DNA of 64,000 bases from Phialophora verrucosa (GCA_002099365.1 MSED01000005.1:682001-746000); one strand, 5' to 3'; positions 52,481 through 63,160 are shown, counted from the stretch's first letter. Numbers and translations are program-made. The notes: generated by a model from the letters alone, not told the origin.

Positions 52481-53503
52481 TCACGCACTAGTGGCCGTCT
52501 CGAAATCGCCCCAGTCGTCCTCGAGGATCTTCGGAGTAGCCTGCAGCTGTTTTACGCGAGTACTTATCGCAGAGCCCTGAGCCGACCTCAACTCTTCTTC
52601 CACGTCACGAAACCCTCGAAGCCACGCCGTAACACCCTCGTGTAACGCCTTTGGATCGGCAGGGACATCAACATCATAACCAACCGGTTGTTCGATGGGC
52701 TCGTCCACGTAATAGCGACCACGAAACCTCCCTCTCCCTCGATAGACTATCCTCGGAGACTCAGCAGACCGCTTGGGAATGGGAGAGCCATTAACATATC
52801 CCTCTAAGCCTGACACTGCGCTCGACATGGCTTTGATCGCAATCTCCTTCCGGACACACTCAGACTGAGCATTGCTCAATTGGAGATGAAGCACCTGGTT
52901 TTCCTGACTTAAGGACTGATTATCTTCCCTGAGGCTTGCGATCTCTTTGCCAAACTCGCGCAGGCGGTGTTCCTGTTGGATACACCGTTGTGCGACCGCT
53001 TCTAACTTCTCGGTTGTCAACTGATGAAGGTGGCGCTGCTCTTGCTGTCGCATGCGCATCGATTCGACGGTAGCGGCCAAGCAGGTGCGGATCTGTTCCA
53101 GCTCGCTCTCTGTGATGTTGGTTGTGGAAGCCACTTGTGGGATTGAGGACTGAGTGGGATATGTTGTTTCTGCTTCGTCGTTCTCCTCCGAGCGCGACTC
53201 ATCCTCCAAGGCGGCCTCGATTGCTTCTACGGCCCTTGTGATTTTCCTTCGTTTCTCACCTCGAAATCCGCCGTCCTGCTCGCAGGCCCAGATTTCTGAA
53301 GCCAATCCGCTGAGACGACCAGCAATCGCGGGCTCTTTGAGCGCTTCCTGTGGCTCAAAAGGATATGCCTCTTTCTGATGGGCCGCGGGCGTCTGTACGC
53401 CAATTGCCGAGTCCGCGAATAGAGAATTGGTCGTCCATGAGGAACTCGGTCTCGTTGACGAAGTGCAGTGGTCAGTGTCGACCAGGTTGTCAGCGAGTGA
53501 CAT
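52481..53503 (-). CDS. coiled-coil protein with C-terminal WGDF motif
   Basis: I start this at the ATG at 53503 (MSLADNLVDTDHC), giving 340 residues. The frame is open for another 170 codons upstream, but that part is Pro/Arg/Ser-rich with no coding character and overlaps the TRP2 promoter. Residues about 150-270 form a strong coiled coil (ESELEQIRTCLAATVESMRMRQQEQRH onward, with LREDNQSLSQENQVLHLQL). An Arg/Gly patch (RGRGRFRGRYY) follows, then a helix, and the end is ILEDDWGDFETATSA. Acidic-aromatic WGDF peptides resemble those that bind clathrin-adaptor ear domains. I do not recognise the family. A traffic-related function is conjecture. Confidence 0.7.
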   Translation of the reverse strand: MSLADNLVDTDHCTSSTRPSSSWTTNSLFADSAIGVQTPAAHQKEAYPFEPQEALKEPAIAGRLSGLASEIWACEQDGGFRGEKRRKITRAVEAIEAALEDESRSEENDEAETTYPTQSSIPQVASTTNITESELEQIRTCLAATVESMRMRQQEQRHLHQLTTEKLEAVAQRCIQQEHRLREFGKEIASLREDNQSLSQENQVLHLQLSNAQSECVRKEIAIKAMSSAVSGLEGYVNGSPIPKRSAESPRIVYRGRGRFRGRYYVDEPIEQPVGYDVDVPADPKALHEGVTAWLRGFRDVEEELRSAQGSAISTRVKQLQATPKILEDDWGDFETATSA

Positions 53504-54042
53504 GTTTGCTGGGCAGGTAAATCTAGTATGCCTTGCAGGAAGACGATATGCGTGACAATGAAATGATGCTGCGACTTGAAATATATTCCCGCGTCGTGTT
53601 GATTCAAGTGAAGAGGGCGACGCAGCTGCGAGCACCATGAGCGGAATGCGGACTGATAGCGCAGGCTGTGGCCGGGGGGAGAGATGCGAGATGCGACTTG
53701 TGGCTGGTATTCCAGGTGGCTGGTGCCTGAGCGTGATTGGCAGAGTAGGATTTGTGGGGAATACCGCGCCAGGCCCTGAGCCGGGGTTGTCCCGAAAACA
53801 TTCGAAGCACTCCAAATCAAGAGAGCGGTGATTATGACTCAATTCATGCTGACCGCAAAGCCTCCTGTATAGTACAGAGTACAGTGATGCAAAACCAGAT
53901 GGGCAGGGCCGCATGGGAAGCCTGAGAATCCAACCGTTCCGAGCTGCTGTGTCTTGAGCTTTGCTTAAATTCACAACCATCTCACCTGCTCTGGCCTTCC
54001 CCTCCATGGTATGCCGTTCTCGCATATACCCTCACTCTGTTC
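53504..54042. promoter_or_regulatory. bidirectional promoter of TRP2 and the coiled-coil gene
   Basis: This 539-bp region lies between two divergent starts. It contains the palindromic TGACTCA at 53835-53841, about 200 bp before the TRP2 start. Two ATGs (54006 and 54011) lie upstream of the TRP2 ATG and out of its frame. The frame from 54011 overlaps the TRP2 start and could lower translation. Confidence 0.6.
53835..53841. promoter_or_regulatory. Gcn4/CpcA-type binding site (TGACTCA)
   Basis: This is an exact match to the palindromic AP-1-like element used by Gcn4/CpcA/Cpc1 in general amino-acid control. Its position upstream of an amino-acid biosynthetic gene supports a functional reading. 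A 7-bp match alone is weak evidence. Confidence 0.6.
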
Positions 54043-55647
54043 ATGGCTCACCTTCCTCAGGCACAAATACTACCGCCCTTGGAGGATGTCTCCTCTATCA
54101 TCTCCAAATCTAGAACTTCCGCGCACCCTCCGAATCTTGTCCCGTTATGTGCACAAATCTCGGCCGACCTCTTCACACCGACACAGGCGTATCTGAAAGT
54201 GTCAGAGGGCGCGAAACTCTCGTTCCTGTACGAAAGCGCTGCAACCACAGGGACTATAGGGCGGTATAGTTTTGTGGGAGCAAATCCCCTCAAGGTCATC
54301 AAATCTGGCCCAGGCCATGGGCCCGAAGAAGATCCCCTTCCACGGCTCGAGAAGGAGTTGGCACAATACCGAGTTGCGAGTGTGCCATCGCTACGACTGC
54401 CGCCTTTGACTGGAGGAGTGATTGGCTACGTCGGCTATGATTGTGTGCGATACTTTGAGCCCAAGACGGCTCGACCCATGAAAGATGTCCTCAAACTACC
54501 CGAGAGCTTTTTCATGCTCTACGACACAATCGTCGCCTTCGATCACTTCTTCAACGTCTGCAAAGTCATTACATACCTCTACGTGCCATCAACAGACTCC
54601 AAAGCCGACCTACAAGCAGCTTACGCAGAGGCCGCCGAGCGACTGCAGAAGACCATCTCAACACTACAAGCGGAACACATACCCCTCCCCGATCAACCAC
54701 CCATAGTGCGAAACCAGCCTTCTAAATCGAACATCGGTCAGACTGGCTATGAGGCGCACGTTACCCGGCTCAAGAAGCACGTGAACAAAGGGGATATCAT
54801 CCAAGCCGTGCCGTCTCATCGAATAGCACGACCCACCACCCTACATCCTTTCAATATATATCGGCACTTGCGGACAGTCAACCCATCACCCTACCTCTTT
54901 TACATAGACTGCGAAGATTTCAGCATTGTTGGCGCCTCACCGGAGTTGCTGGTCAAGGAAGAAGCTGGTCGGATCATCACTCATCCCATTGCTGGTACTG
55001 TCAGACGGGGTCCAACTCCGGAGGAAGATGAGCGACTGGCCGATGAACTGCGCAACAGCTTAAAGGACCGTGCCGAGCATGTCATGCTGGTAGACCTGGC
55101 TCGCAACGATATCAACCGTGTGTGCGATCCATTGTCTACAAGGGTTGACAGACTTATGGTTGTAGAAAGATTCAGCCACGTGCAGCACCTCGTCAGCCAA
55201 GTCTCAGGTGTGTTGAGAGAAGGAGAGAACAGGTTTACAGCTTTTCGAAGCATTTTCCCAGCCGGGACTGTCTCCGGGGCACCAAAGGTCAAGGCGATGG
55301 AACTCATCGCCGAATTGGAGCAAGAGAAACGAGGTGTCTATGCTGGAGCTGTTGGCTACTTTGGCTTTTCACATGTCTCGGCCGATGGCTCGAAGATCGA
55401 GGATGAGGGCGCCATGGATACCTGCATTGCGCTACGGACCATGGTAGTAAAAGATGGTGTGGCTTATCTTCAAGCTGGTGGTGGGATAGTCTTTGACAGT
55501 GTCGAGGAGGACGAGTGGATAGAGACGATGAACAAGCTGGGTGCAAATATTCGAACCATTGAAGAGGCAGAAAAGAAATATCTAGCGCTAGAACAACTAG
55601 TGGAGGGGAAGAAGTCTCCTGGGCACGTCAACGGCGTTTCTAGATAG
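54043..55647 (+). CDS. TRP2: anthranilate synthase component I
   Basis: A single exon encodes 534 residues. The enzyme converts chorismate and an amino group from glutamine to anthranilate, the first step of tryptophan synthesis. It works with the glutaminase component encoded elsewhere (TRP3/trpC type). The N-terminal domain has the Ser-rich inhibitor site region (LLYES-like SFLYESAATTGTIGRYSFVG). The C-terminal chorismate-binding domain (from about 250) has GDIIQAVPSHRI, SPYLFYIDCEDFSIVGASPELLVK, PIAGTVRRGPTPEED, DLARNDINRVC, SIFPAGTVSGAPKVKAMELI and the terminal ALRTMVV..AGGGIVFDSVEEDEW. All core blocks are present. The start at 54043 gives the usual length. Confidence 0.97.
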   Translation: MAHLPQAQILPPLEDVSSIISKSRTSAHPPNLVPLCAQISADLFTPTQAYLKVSEGAKLSFLYESAATTGTIGRYSFVGANPLKVIKSGPGHGPEEDPLPRLEKELAQYRVASVPSLRLPPLTGGVIGYVGYDCVRYFEPKTARPMKDVLKLPESFFMLYDTIVAFDHFFNVCKVITYLYVPSTDSKADLQAAYAEAAERLQKTISTLQAEHIPLPDQPPIVRNQPSKSNIGQTGYEAHVTRLKKHVNKGDIIQAVPSHRIARPTTLHPFNIYRHLRTVNPSPYLFYIDCEDFSIVGASPELLVKEEAGRIITHPIAGTVRRGPTPEEDERLADELRNSLKDRAEHVMLVDLARNDINRVCDPLSTRVDRLMVVERFSHVQHLVSQVSGVLREGENRFTAFRSIFPAGTVSGAPKVKAMELIAELEQEKRGVYAGAVGYFGFSHVSADGSKIEDEGAMDTCIALRTMVVKDGVAYLQAGGGIVFDSVEEDEWIETMNKLGANIRTIEEAEKKYLALEQLVEGKKSPGHVNGVSR

Positions 55648-56018
55648 AATTTACAACGCCTCAAAGACACCACTTCTGGATAGTCAAGTAACGCTCTGGA
55701 GTAACTTTGATGGAAGTTGGAGGCGATCGTACACAATCAGAGCAAGTAATAATCAAGACCTCGCAGGACCTCGGGGTCCTCGTTCAGTCGGACAAGGTGC
55801 CAATTTCCGGAACGGAAAAACGCACAATCGCTGCACTAACTCGAAACTAACTAGCTCAAATGCCAAGAGAGCACCACCCACAGAACTTTTCGGACTGGAA
55901 GTTGCAGCTGCGATTTCAACACCAACACCTTCAACGCCAGTTCGAAAATCCTCAACCGCTGATACCTGTCAAGGCTTTACGACAGTCTTGACAGCCGCGT
56001 TCAGCACGCCCCGGCAAG
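55648..56018. other. intergenic region, 0.37 kb, eS6 promoter
   Basis: This separates TRP2 and eS6, both rightward. The last 120 bp are CA-rich leader-like sequence. No ribosomal-protein box could be assigned with confidence. Confidence 0.5.
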
Positions 56019-56949
56019 ATGAAGTTGAACATTTCCTACCCGGCCAATGGGTCGCAGAAATTGATCGAGGTCGAAGATGAGCGCAAGCTGCGCGTGTTCA
56101 TGGAGAAGCGCATGGGCAACGAAGTGCCAGCTGACAGCTTGGGTGATGAATGGAAGGGCTACGTACGATATGCCTCTCATTTTCGGCCTGATGACACCAC
56201 GAACAGAACGCTGACGAGTCCGTATGAAACAGATTGTCCGCATCACCGGCGGTAATGACAAGCAAGGCTTTCCCATGAAGCAGGGTGTCGTACGTACTAC
56301 CATCCCCTAGCTTGGTGAAGCGCCAGCGAAATCCCGAAGAACAAATTCGCTGAGACTTGATTCATTCAGATGCTCCCCACTCGCGTCAAGCTCCTCCTCT
56401 CTGACGGCCACTCCTGCTACCGACCCCGACGGACCGGTGAACGCAAGCGCAAGTCCGTCCGTGGCTGCATCGTCGGGCAAGATCTTTCTGTCCTCGCTCT
56501 TTCCATCGTCAAGCAAGGCGAGGGTGATATCCCAGGTCTCACCGATGTGGTTAATCCCAAGCGCCTCGGTCCCAAACGTGCCACCAAGATTCGACGATTC
56601 TTTGGTCTGACCAAGAACGACGATGTTCGGTATGGCATTTTCCGATGAACTCCATCTATCATACGCAGGTGCTAATGTATTCTCTTGCAGCAAATTCGTT
56701 ATCCGTCGCGAAGTGACCCCCAAGAAGGAAGGCGCAAAGTCGTACACTAAGGCTCCCAAGATTCAGAGACTCGTCACCCCTCAACGCATGCAACACAAGA
56801 GACATCGTATTGCCCTGAAGAGAAGACGCGCCGAGTCCGCCAAGGATGCTGCGAACGAGTATGCTCAATTGTTGGCCAAGCGTGTCCATGAGGAGCGTGA
56901 GAAGAGAACTGAGTTGAGGAAGAGACGTGCCTCTTCCATGAGGAAGTAG
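56019..56949 (+). CDS. RPS6: 40S ribosomal protein eS6
   Basis: Four exons (56019-56162, 56233-56289, 56370-56629, 56691-56949) give 239 residues, the standard fungal length. Blocks in order are MKLNISYPANGSQKLIEVED, the GY|IVRITGGNDKQGFPMKQGV junction, MLPTRVKLLLSDGHSCYRPRRTGERKRKSVRGCIVG, KRLGPKRATKIRRFFGLTK, and FVIRREVTPKKEG. The basic C-terminal helix ends RRASSMRK, where the serines are the family's TOR/AGC-kinase phosphorylation sites. The protein sits at the foot of the 40S subunit. Introns are 70, 80 and 61 nt, and the last one has a clear GCTAAT branch. Multiple early introns are usual for ribosomal protein genes. Confidence 0.97.
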
Positions 56950-57619
56950 ACGTGTGCCCGCTCGGATGAGATGCCATATTGATGGATTCCAGTCGAATGA
57001 TGCACCTACAGAGCGTTATTGGGCAACGTTGCGGTCAGGATTGTGGTCACATGAGTGTGCATCAAATGCATAAGTGCCACTCAGCAACTGGCAGCAGGTG
57101 TTGTAATGACTGGCGTGGGAGAGGGGCCGTGGTTATGGAGTGTTGCGCCGTGTCACGGTGCGATTGACGGAGATGGCCAGTTCAGTCTTGTGCATTGCAA
57201 GGGTCGTGGGACTTTTAGATCTAGTCCAACTAACTTGGTCAGACTTGCCAAAGAAAAGAACCAGGAATCATCGCTCCTGCTGCCTTGTGTCCCTGCGCCT
57301 CTGGCATACCCGATCTTCACACTTCGCCTGTCTAGAGCCCATATAGTCTCCATTGGCAAAACATCTGCCTACATCTCACACATCGTTGCTGTCGATGACC
57401 GAGTACGAGTAGCCAACCAAAGAAACAGCCGAGCCCGTCCCCGCGGTCCGCCGCCAACCACGGCTCCTCGAGGCGCCAGCGACGCGGGGAACCTTACCCG
57501 CGAATATTTTTTTCCTGGCTCACTCACTTATGACAGAGTTAACTCTTCCTCCTGTTCTCTCATCTGCCCTGCAAAATGCGTCTTCGGTAGCAGCATCGTC
57601 TCTGAGTTTCGCTGACGGC
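56950..57619. other. intergenic region, 0.58-0.67 kb, PRPP synthetase leader
   Basis: This is 3' flank of eS6 and promoter/leader of the PRPP synthetase gene. It contains TACGAGTA at 57404-57411 and, from 57530, an in-frame upstream extension of the PRPP synthetase frame. Nothing else seen. Confidence 0.5.
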
Positions 57620-58816
57620 ATGGCTTCGAACAGCATCAAGCTCTTGACTGGCAACAGTCACCCTGAGCTCGCTCAGGCTGTTGCCAAAAGGTATGGTACA
57701 AAACCATCTACCCCAAGGTTGAGGCAGATTTGTGAAGACGCGCATGGACTAACGTGGACCGCCATCCTACAGGCTAGGCATCGAGCTCGTCAAGATTATG
57801 GTCCTGCAATACTCAAACCAAGAGACGAGCGTGACCATCGGTGAATCGGTGAGAGATGAAGATGGTACATTATATCCCACATCCCCGTATCCCTTCGTTC
57901 GCATGAGACCGGCCTAGCCCTACTCAGCCCTGCCTGACAAGCTGCTCCTACAGTCTTCATTCTCCAATCCACCCGTCCCAACGATATCAACGACGGCCTC
58001 ATGGAGCTCCTGATCATCTGCAACGCATGCAAGACGGCCTCGGCGCGCCGCGTCACCGCCATCCTCCCCAACTTCCCCTACGCGCGACAGGATAAGAAGG
58101 ACAAATCCCGGGCGCCCATCACGGCCAAGCTCATGGCCAACATGCTCCAGACGGCCGGCTGTAACCACATCATCACGATGGATTTGCACGCGTCGCAGAT
58201 CCAGGGCTTCTTCAACGTCCCCGTGGACAACCTGTATGCCGAACCCAACAGCGTGAAATGGATCCGCGAGAATCTGATGCACGCCACCGAATCCGGCGCA
58301 CAGGTTAACGGCGTGAGGAATGAATGCGTCATTGTGTCCCCCGACGCCGGGGGCGCGAAACGGGCAACCTCCATGGCCGACAAGCTGGATTTGCCCTTCG
58401 CGCTGATCCACAAGGAACGCTCCCGCCCGAATGAAGTCTCGCGCATGACCCTCGTGGGCACCGTTAAGGACAAAGTCGCGGTTTTGGTCGATGATATGGC
58501 GGACACGTGTGGCACGCTGGCCAAGGCGGCGGATACTCTCATCAAGCATGGGGCCAAGGACGTGGTTGCGCTGGTCACACACGGGATCCTGAGCGGCAAG
58601 GCGGTGGAGACGTTGAAGACGAGTCAACTGTCCCGGCTGGTCATCACGAACACAGTGCCCGTGAGTGAGGATAAGATTGAGGCGCTCAAGGTGCCAGAGG
58701 GCCAGAAGGGATGTCGGCTGGAGTTTATTGATATTGCGCCCGTGTTGGCCGAGGCCGTGAGGCGGACGCACAACGGCGAGAGCGTGAGTTATCTATTCAA
58801 CAATCCGGTGTCATAG
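57620..58816 (+). CDS. PRS1: ribose-phosphate pyrophosphokinase (PRPP synthetase)
   Basis: Three exons (57620-57690, 57773-57864, 57954-58816) give 341 residues. It makes PRPP from ribose-5-phosphate and ATP for purine, pyrimidine, histidine and tryptophan synthesis. Blocks are IKLLTGNSHPELAQAVAKR|LGIEL, VLQYSNQETSVTIGESVRDEDVFILQS, FPYARQDKKDKSRAPITAK (flexible loop and ATP site), ITMDLHASQIQGFFNVPVDN, CVIVSPDAGGAKRA, and the PRPP loop VAVLVDDMADTCGT. The family start is MASNSIKLLTG at 57620. An in-frame ATG at 57530 would add 30 Ser/Ala-rich residues. The length and absence of a large insert fit the catalytic Prs type. The exact yeast paralogue number is uncertain. Confidence 0.95.
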
Positions 58817-60163
58817 GTCCAGGGGTCCCGAGTCTGGATACAAAGGGCCATAGGCGGTGTTTTTATTTACCACGCATAAGAGGAAGTCACAAAGGTACTG
58901 AATGGGAAATGGATCTAATTCCGGTTATGAATGCTCTAGGAATCCGACGGGTTAGAGCATCGGACCCCCCTGTGATGCAAGCAGGCATGGGTGGTTTGGC
59001 GCGAGCCATCGCAAAATCTCCAAGACAACTAACCTAACTAACGAACTAAATACCTGTCTGCGAAGGCGATTGGGAAGATACACTAGAGTTGTCAGAGGTT
59101 CATGTTGACTGTGATGCTGTACGGGCGGAGTTGCTTGACTTGGTGTAGGAAGCTTGTCCTTTGTAGTGCTGCTGGGAGACCCGGTTTAGAGGATGCCAAA
59201 GGTTGTACTTCTGGAGGTAGGCCCGATTGCAAGCAGAGCCCATATTGAAAGAAATGATTCCGTGAGCAGCGCCCTCGGTTTCGGCTGATCCGCTATATGT
59301 GCAGGGCGAGATCGAATTGGCATGTTTTAAATGCAAACAGCGTCCTGTTATTTGGACTATGTCCACGTCTGTTCGTCTGTTCGCTCCGGAAGCATCGCTA
59401 TTCAACAACCTCATCAGCCACAGGAGCGCATGACAAGCAACTCACTACCCATCTCGCAACAGCGGGACACCTGCTTGCCTCATCACTGGATCTATACGAT
59501 ACCCGTGGCGGGACCACGGAGACGCTTCTCTGGTTTCGACAGCGGGACACGACGACGATACGATCATTTTCTATGAGCCTAAATGCCCCTTGTGAAGCCC
59601 GCGAATTATTTAGTGACGCTCCTTTCTGCTGCTCCTGCTATGTACGAGGCTGTGGCGTCTAGTTCTGACACCACCAGGTCTAATTGGAGCCACACTTTGC
59701 TCGTGCTGCCCTCGATTCCGAATCATGCTTCGAGCTACCCTGCAACACCCCGTTTGCGTGGTATGCCGGAGGGTTTGAATAACGGGAGCGGCGAATGAAT
59801 CAAGGCGGCTGCTCCTTACAACTTAGATCCGTTGAAAGCGTAGTCCCCGACAGGACGTCCTATGTGATATACACAATTCCTAAGAGACAGATCGCCGTCC
59901 AGGGAATACCCATGCTCCTGATAGTCGATACGAGCATGCCAAACTGCATCCGGGAGGAGACGCCGGTGATGCTCGGTTCCGTTAAGACGAGCTCGACGAG
60001 GTCCCCTGGGGGCTCTTGGCCCCTACGTAACTTCTTAAATATCTCGTTTAGGCGTTGCTGACCAGATCTCATCTCTGTTCACTCGGGCCCGCATTTAGGG
60101 CTGTCGGGGCCAGGAGGAGTGTATCTATATGCAGCGAAGTCTCGGAGGGGGCAGAGGACTGCC
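58817..60163. other. intergenic region, 1.35 kb
   Basis: This lies between the PRPP synthetase stop and the transcription-factor start. Open frames around 59300-59800 have ATGs but neither conserved content nor splice partners that extend them. No RNA gene was recognised. Confidence 0.5.
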
Positions 60164-61850
60164 ATGTTCATCACCTACAATGATTTGGACGACATGCGCG
60201 ATTCGCGCAAGCGATCGCAAATCAATGCACATGTCAACCGAAGCCGCAAAGCGAACAAGGTCAGGACCGCGCAACAGCAAGCACGAGCCGTTCAATGGCA
60301 ATCACGACAGCCGATCCGATCAGCGACGCCGCTGAAGACCGAGTCAGAGGCGTCAACGCCTGCAGCGGGTCTCCTCGACACTCGACGAACGCGGATTTCC
60401 AAAGAGGTCATCTTCGCCTTGCTGGAAAGACGGCGTGTCCCAAGACTGGGTCTCCAACACGGGCTTGGTGGTTTTCGGAATGATCCATTCGCGTCTCTTC
60501 CTGTTCCACAAACGGAGCAAGTGGAATGGGCCACCGACTTCTGTGGGTGGTCATGCACGAGCAACAATCTACACTGGCTGTGCGGATACTAACAGTCATG
60601 TTGGCGATAGTCACTCAAACCTACTCGGCCATGAACGCGTCACTATACACAGACGACTCCGGCAATTGGCTGCTGAAAACGCTGTTCCCAATGGCCCTAC
60701 AATCAGATATGCTTTTTCAAGCACTGATCCTCTCCATGGCCAGGTATTCTCATCCTGCCAGCAAAGGTGCTCTCATACCTGGCGGCGTCCACTTTGCCCA
60801 TCTGCGGTCGATTGTCCTGAGCAAGCTACACCGGACGCTGTCGATGGACAAGGCAATCTCCACCTCCGACACCACCATTCACACGGTGATCTGCCTGATA
60901 GCCGCCGATGTGGGTTGATCCTTTACTCGCGATTGATCGCAAACTGATGACGGTCCAGTTCTTTGCTGGCCATGACGACCATGCCGCAATTCATCTGAAA
61001 GGTCTCCAGACACTCGTATCCCTTCGAGGTGGACTTGAGAATGGTAACTTTGACCGATACACAAAGTACAACCTCGCTGGGTATGTATTCGTCTTTGATA
61101 CACTCGGTCGCTGACAGATCATTCTGCAGAACCCATGCATTATGTCAATTTGCAGAGCAACGCTTGAGAGAATCTGGATCACCTCCGGTCATGGCTGAGC
61201 CTGAACTCACCTACCCCTCGCACCCGTTTTCGCCACAGCTCTGTACAGAGATCGCAGTCCTTCCCGTAGGGCTCAGCGAGATCGCCTTGGAAGGGAGAAT
61301 ATCAATGCAGATCATCGAGCTGCTCTGTCGAATCTCACAAATGGCCCAAGAAACTCCCCTGACCAAACGCGCCACAACAGAGCAGATCTACAATGCAGCA
61401 ATCGACCTCATGACATACATCACGCGAGATAGCATCTCGCCACTGGAACGGAGTATATGCCTTTTTACTTTCGTGTTCGTGTTACGAGAGACCCCAAGTC
61501 GCAACGATAGCCAGAAGTTTTACGGTCAATTCCTGATCAATCTACGACGGCGATTCCAACAGACATCGAAATCATTCATGTCACTGGATGGTGTAGGTTC
61601 AGACCTTGCCATTTGGGGAGTGGCCATGTTTGCCATGGAGAACAGCCTGGAGAGGGTCGGCCTTGAGGGGAGCGAGCGAAGCGATCTGTTCGAGCATCTA
61701 TTGCGTCAACACCACATAGCGGCAAACTGGAAACAAACCTGCAGGATTCTGAAAGGCTTCTTCTTCCCCGACACGTGGATTGAAGAATACCGCGTATGGT
61801 GGAACAAGGAGACGGAAAAAATCCGGAAAAGACATCGAGAGGGCCACTAA
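60164..61850 (+). CDS. fungal-specific transcription factor-like protein without zinc cluster
   Basis: Four exons (60164-60542, 60611-60909, 60959-61080, 61130-61850) encode 506 residues. The start is MFITYNDLDDMRDSRKRSQINAHVNRSRK, a basic N-terminal signature of a large group of Pezizomycotina regulators that lack a Zn2Cys6 cluster. A Gln/Arg-rich stretch and a Thr/Ser-rich linker follow. Then comes the helical fungal TF domain: ASLYTDDSGNWLLKTLFPMALQSDMLFQALILSMARY, HLRSIVLSKLHRTLSM, IHLKGLQTLVSLRGGL, and LPVGLSEIALEGRISMQIIELLCRI near the C-terminus. The first intron has two usable acceptors 15 nt apart (after 60595 or after 60610); the second gives a better branch-site distance. DNA binding is inferred, not visible. 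Target unknown. Confidence 0.82.
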
Positions 61851-61999
61851 CACTAACCCATGAGTCCGCACAACTTACTTGTTCCATGCTCACACAAACG
61901 TGGACGCTCGCGCTGTTCATATCAGATTGTCGAGCTGGATCGCATCTTGGCTATAAGACGAGATCGGAAGCTGTGGCCACCGGGCGGTAGGCTCCAGGC

Positions 62000-63160
62000 T
62001 CATGGCTCGAAGACAACGATCCCAGCGCTTTGAAGCCTCTCAGCCTCATCAAAAGCCTTCTCCCAATCGTCCAACTTGAACTTCGCAACAACGCCGGCGC
62101 CATGTGGCTTGACTGCTTCTCCGTCCTTGTGCAGCTTCACAACACCCGCCTCGACGAGACTGATCAACCTCTTCACATCCATGGGCTCATACATCCACTT
62201 CCCCTTGAGAGTGAGATCTTTATGCATGAACATCCCATTCGGCAACAGGACATCCTGATCGCCGCCACCCATGAGACACATCCTTCCACCATGCCTCAAC
62301 GCCAACACCCCAGCCTTCAAGTGCTCCTTCCCTGCGGCCGGCGGAGAGATGTCGAAAAACACATCAATATTCCCGCCAACATTCTTCAACGCCTTGAGGT
62401 CCTCCTCCCAACTGCCCGACAATGGGACAGTCTCAATCCTCGCCCTCTTCTCCACCGTCGCCGCACTCTTCAATTCTTCCAACACCCGGACATTCCGACC
62501 CATACAAATCACCCTCCCCGCCCCCAACTCAAGACACAGATGCGCCGCCGCACTCCCAAACCCACCTGTCGCGGGGCAAACCACGACAGTCTCCCCCGGC
62601 TTCAATTCAATACACAGCGGGCCCAATCCTCCATAGGGCACGACCATCCTGGCGATATACATCAGATCCCCCGGCTGATACCCAAGCTTATTGAACAACC
62701 GGTCCTCATCGAGGACGTAGCAATTCTCCAACGGCCAGCGCACATACTCTGCGTATGTCCCGTCACGCCAGGCATCGGTCATGAGTTTCGCCGCCGCAGG
62801 GGTGTGGCCCTGGATGATTGCGCTGAGGAAGGTCGCTCCGGCGGAACGGTCAATGTCGTCTCTCCCGCGGATGGTGACGTCGAGGAGACACAGGTCGCCG
62901 ACTTTGAGGGTCGTTGCGTCTTCGCCCAACGCGACGACCCGGGCAAGTGCTGTTTCCCCCAACGTGAGAGGGACGGGGTAGGGATACTTGCGCACGCCGT
63001 TGTAGATGTCTTTGGTGTAGTTGACGATGCTTGCCTGGAGGACTTTAAGGACAGCCGAGCCGGGGGTGGGTTGCGGCGTCGCCACAGTCTGGACCGTAGG
63101 TGGTTGGGCGTAGACGTCCTGGCGAAGGGCACGATGGGTTCGGGGTAAAGAAGCCGCCAT
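62000..63160 (-). CDS. MDR-superfamily zinc-lacking alcohol dehydrogenase/quinone oxidoreductase-like protein
   Basis: I start at the ATG at 63160 (MAASLPRTHRALRQDVY), giving 386 residues; the open frame continues upstream but without conserved content. The N-terminal GroES-like domain has PTPGSAVLKVLQASIVNYTKDIYNG, VPLTLGETALARVVALG and VGDLCLLDVTIRGRDD. The Rossmann domain has VVVCPATGGFGSAAAHLCLELGAGRVICMGRN, the NADP-binding glycine pattern, and then IDVFFDISPPAA. Cys and His ligands of catalytic or structural zinc are absent, so a quinone-oxidoreductase or enoyl-reductase-like NAD(P)H reaction is likelier than a zinc alcohol dehydrogenase. Substrate unknown. It is convergent with the transcription factor at 60164, only 149 bp apart. 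Confidence 0.87.
   Translation of the reverse strand: MAASLPRTHRALRQDVYAQPPTVQTVATPQPTPGSAVLKVLQASIVNYTKDIYNGVRKYPYPVPLTLGETALARVVALGEDATTLKVGDLCLLDVTIRGRDDIDRSAGATFLSAIIQGHTPAAAKLMTDAWRDGTYAEYVRWPLENCYVLDEDRLFNKLGYQPGDLMYIARMVVPYGGLGPLCIELKPGETVVVCPATGGFGSAAAHLCLELGAGRVICMGRNVRVLEELKSAATVEKRARIETVPLSGSWEEDLKALKNVGGNIDVFFDISPPAAGKEHLKAGVLALRHGGRMCLMGGGDQDVLLPNGMFMHKDLTLKGKWMYEPMDVKRLISLVEAGVVKLHKDGEAVKPHGAGVVAKFKLDDWEKAFDEAERLQSAGIVVFEP

Noticed and set aside
53504..54025. N-terminal extension of the coiled-coil protein to 54025
   Set aside because: These codons are Pro/Arg/Ser-rich without conserved pattern and overlap the TRP2 promoter including its TGACTCA site.
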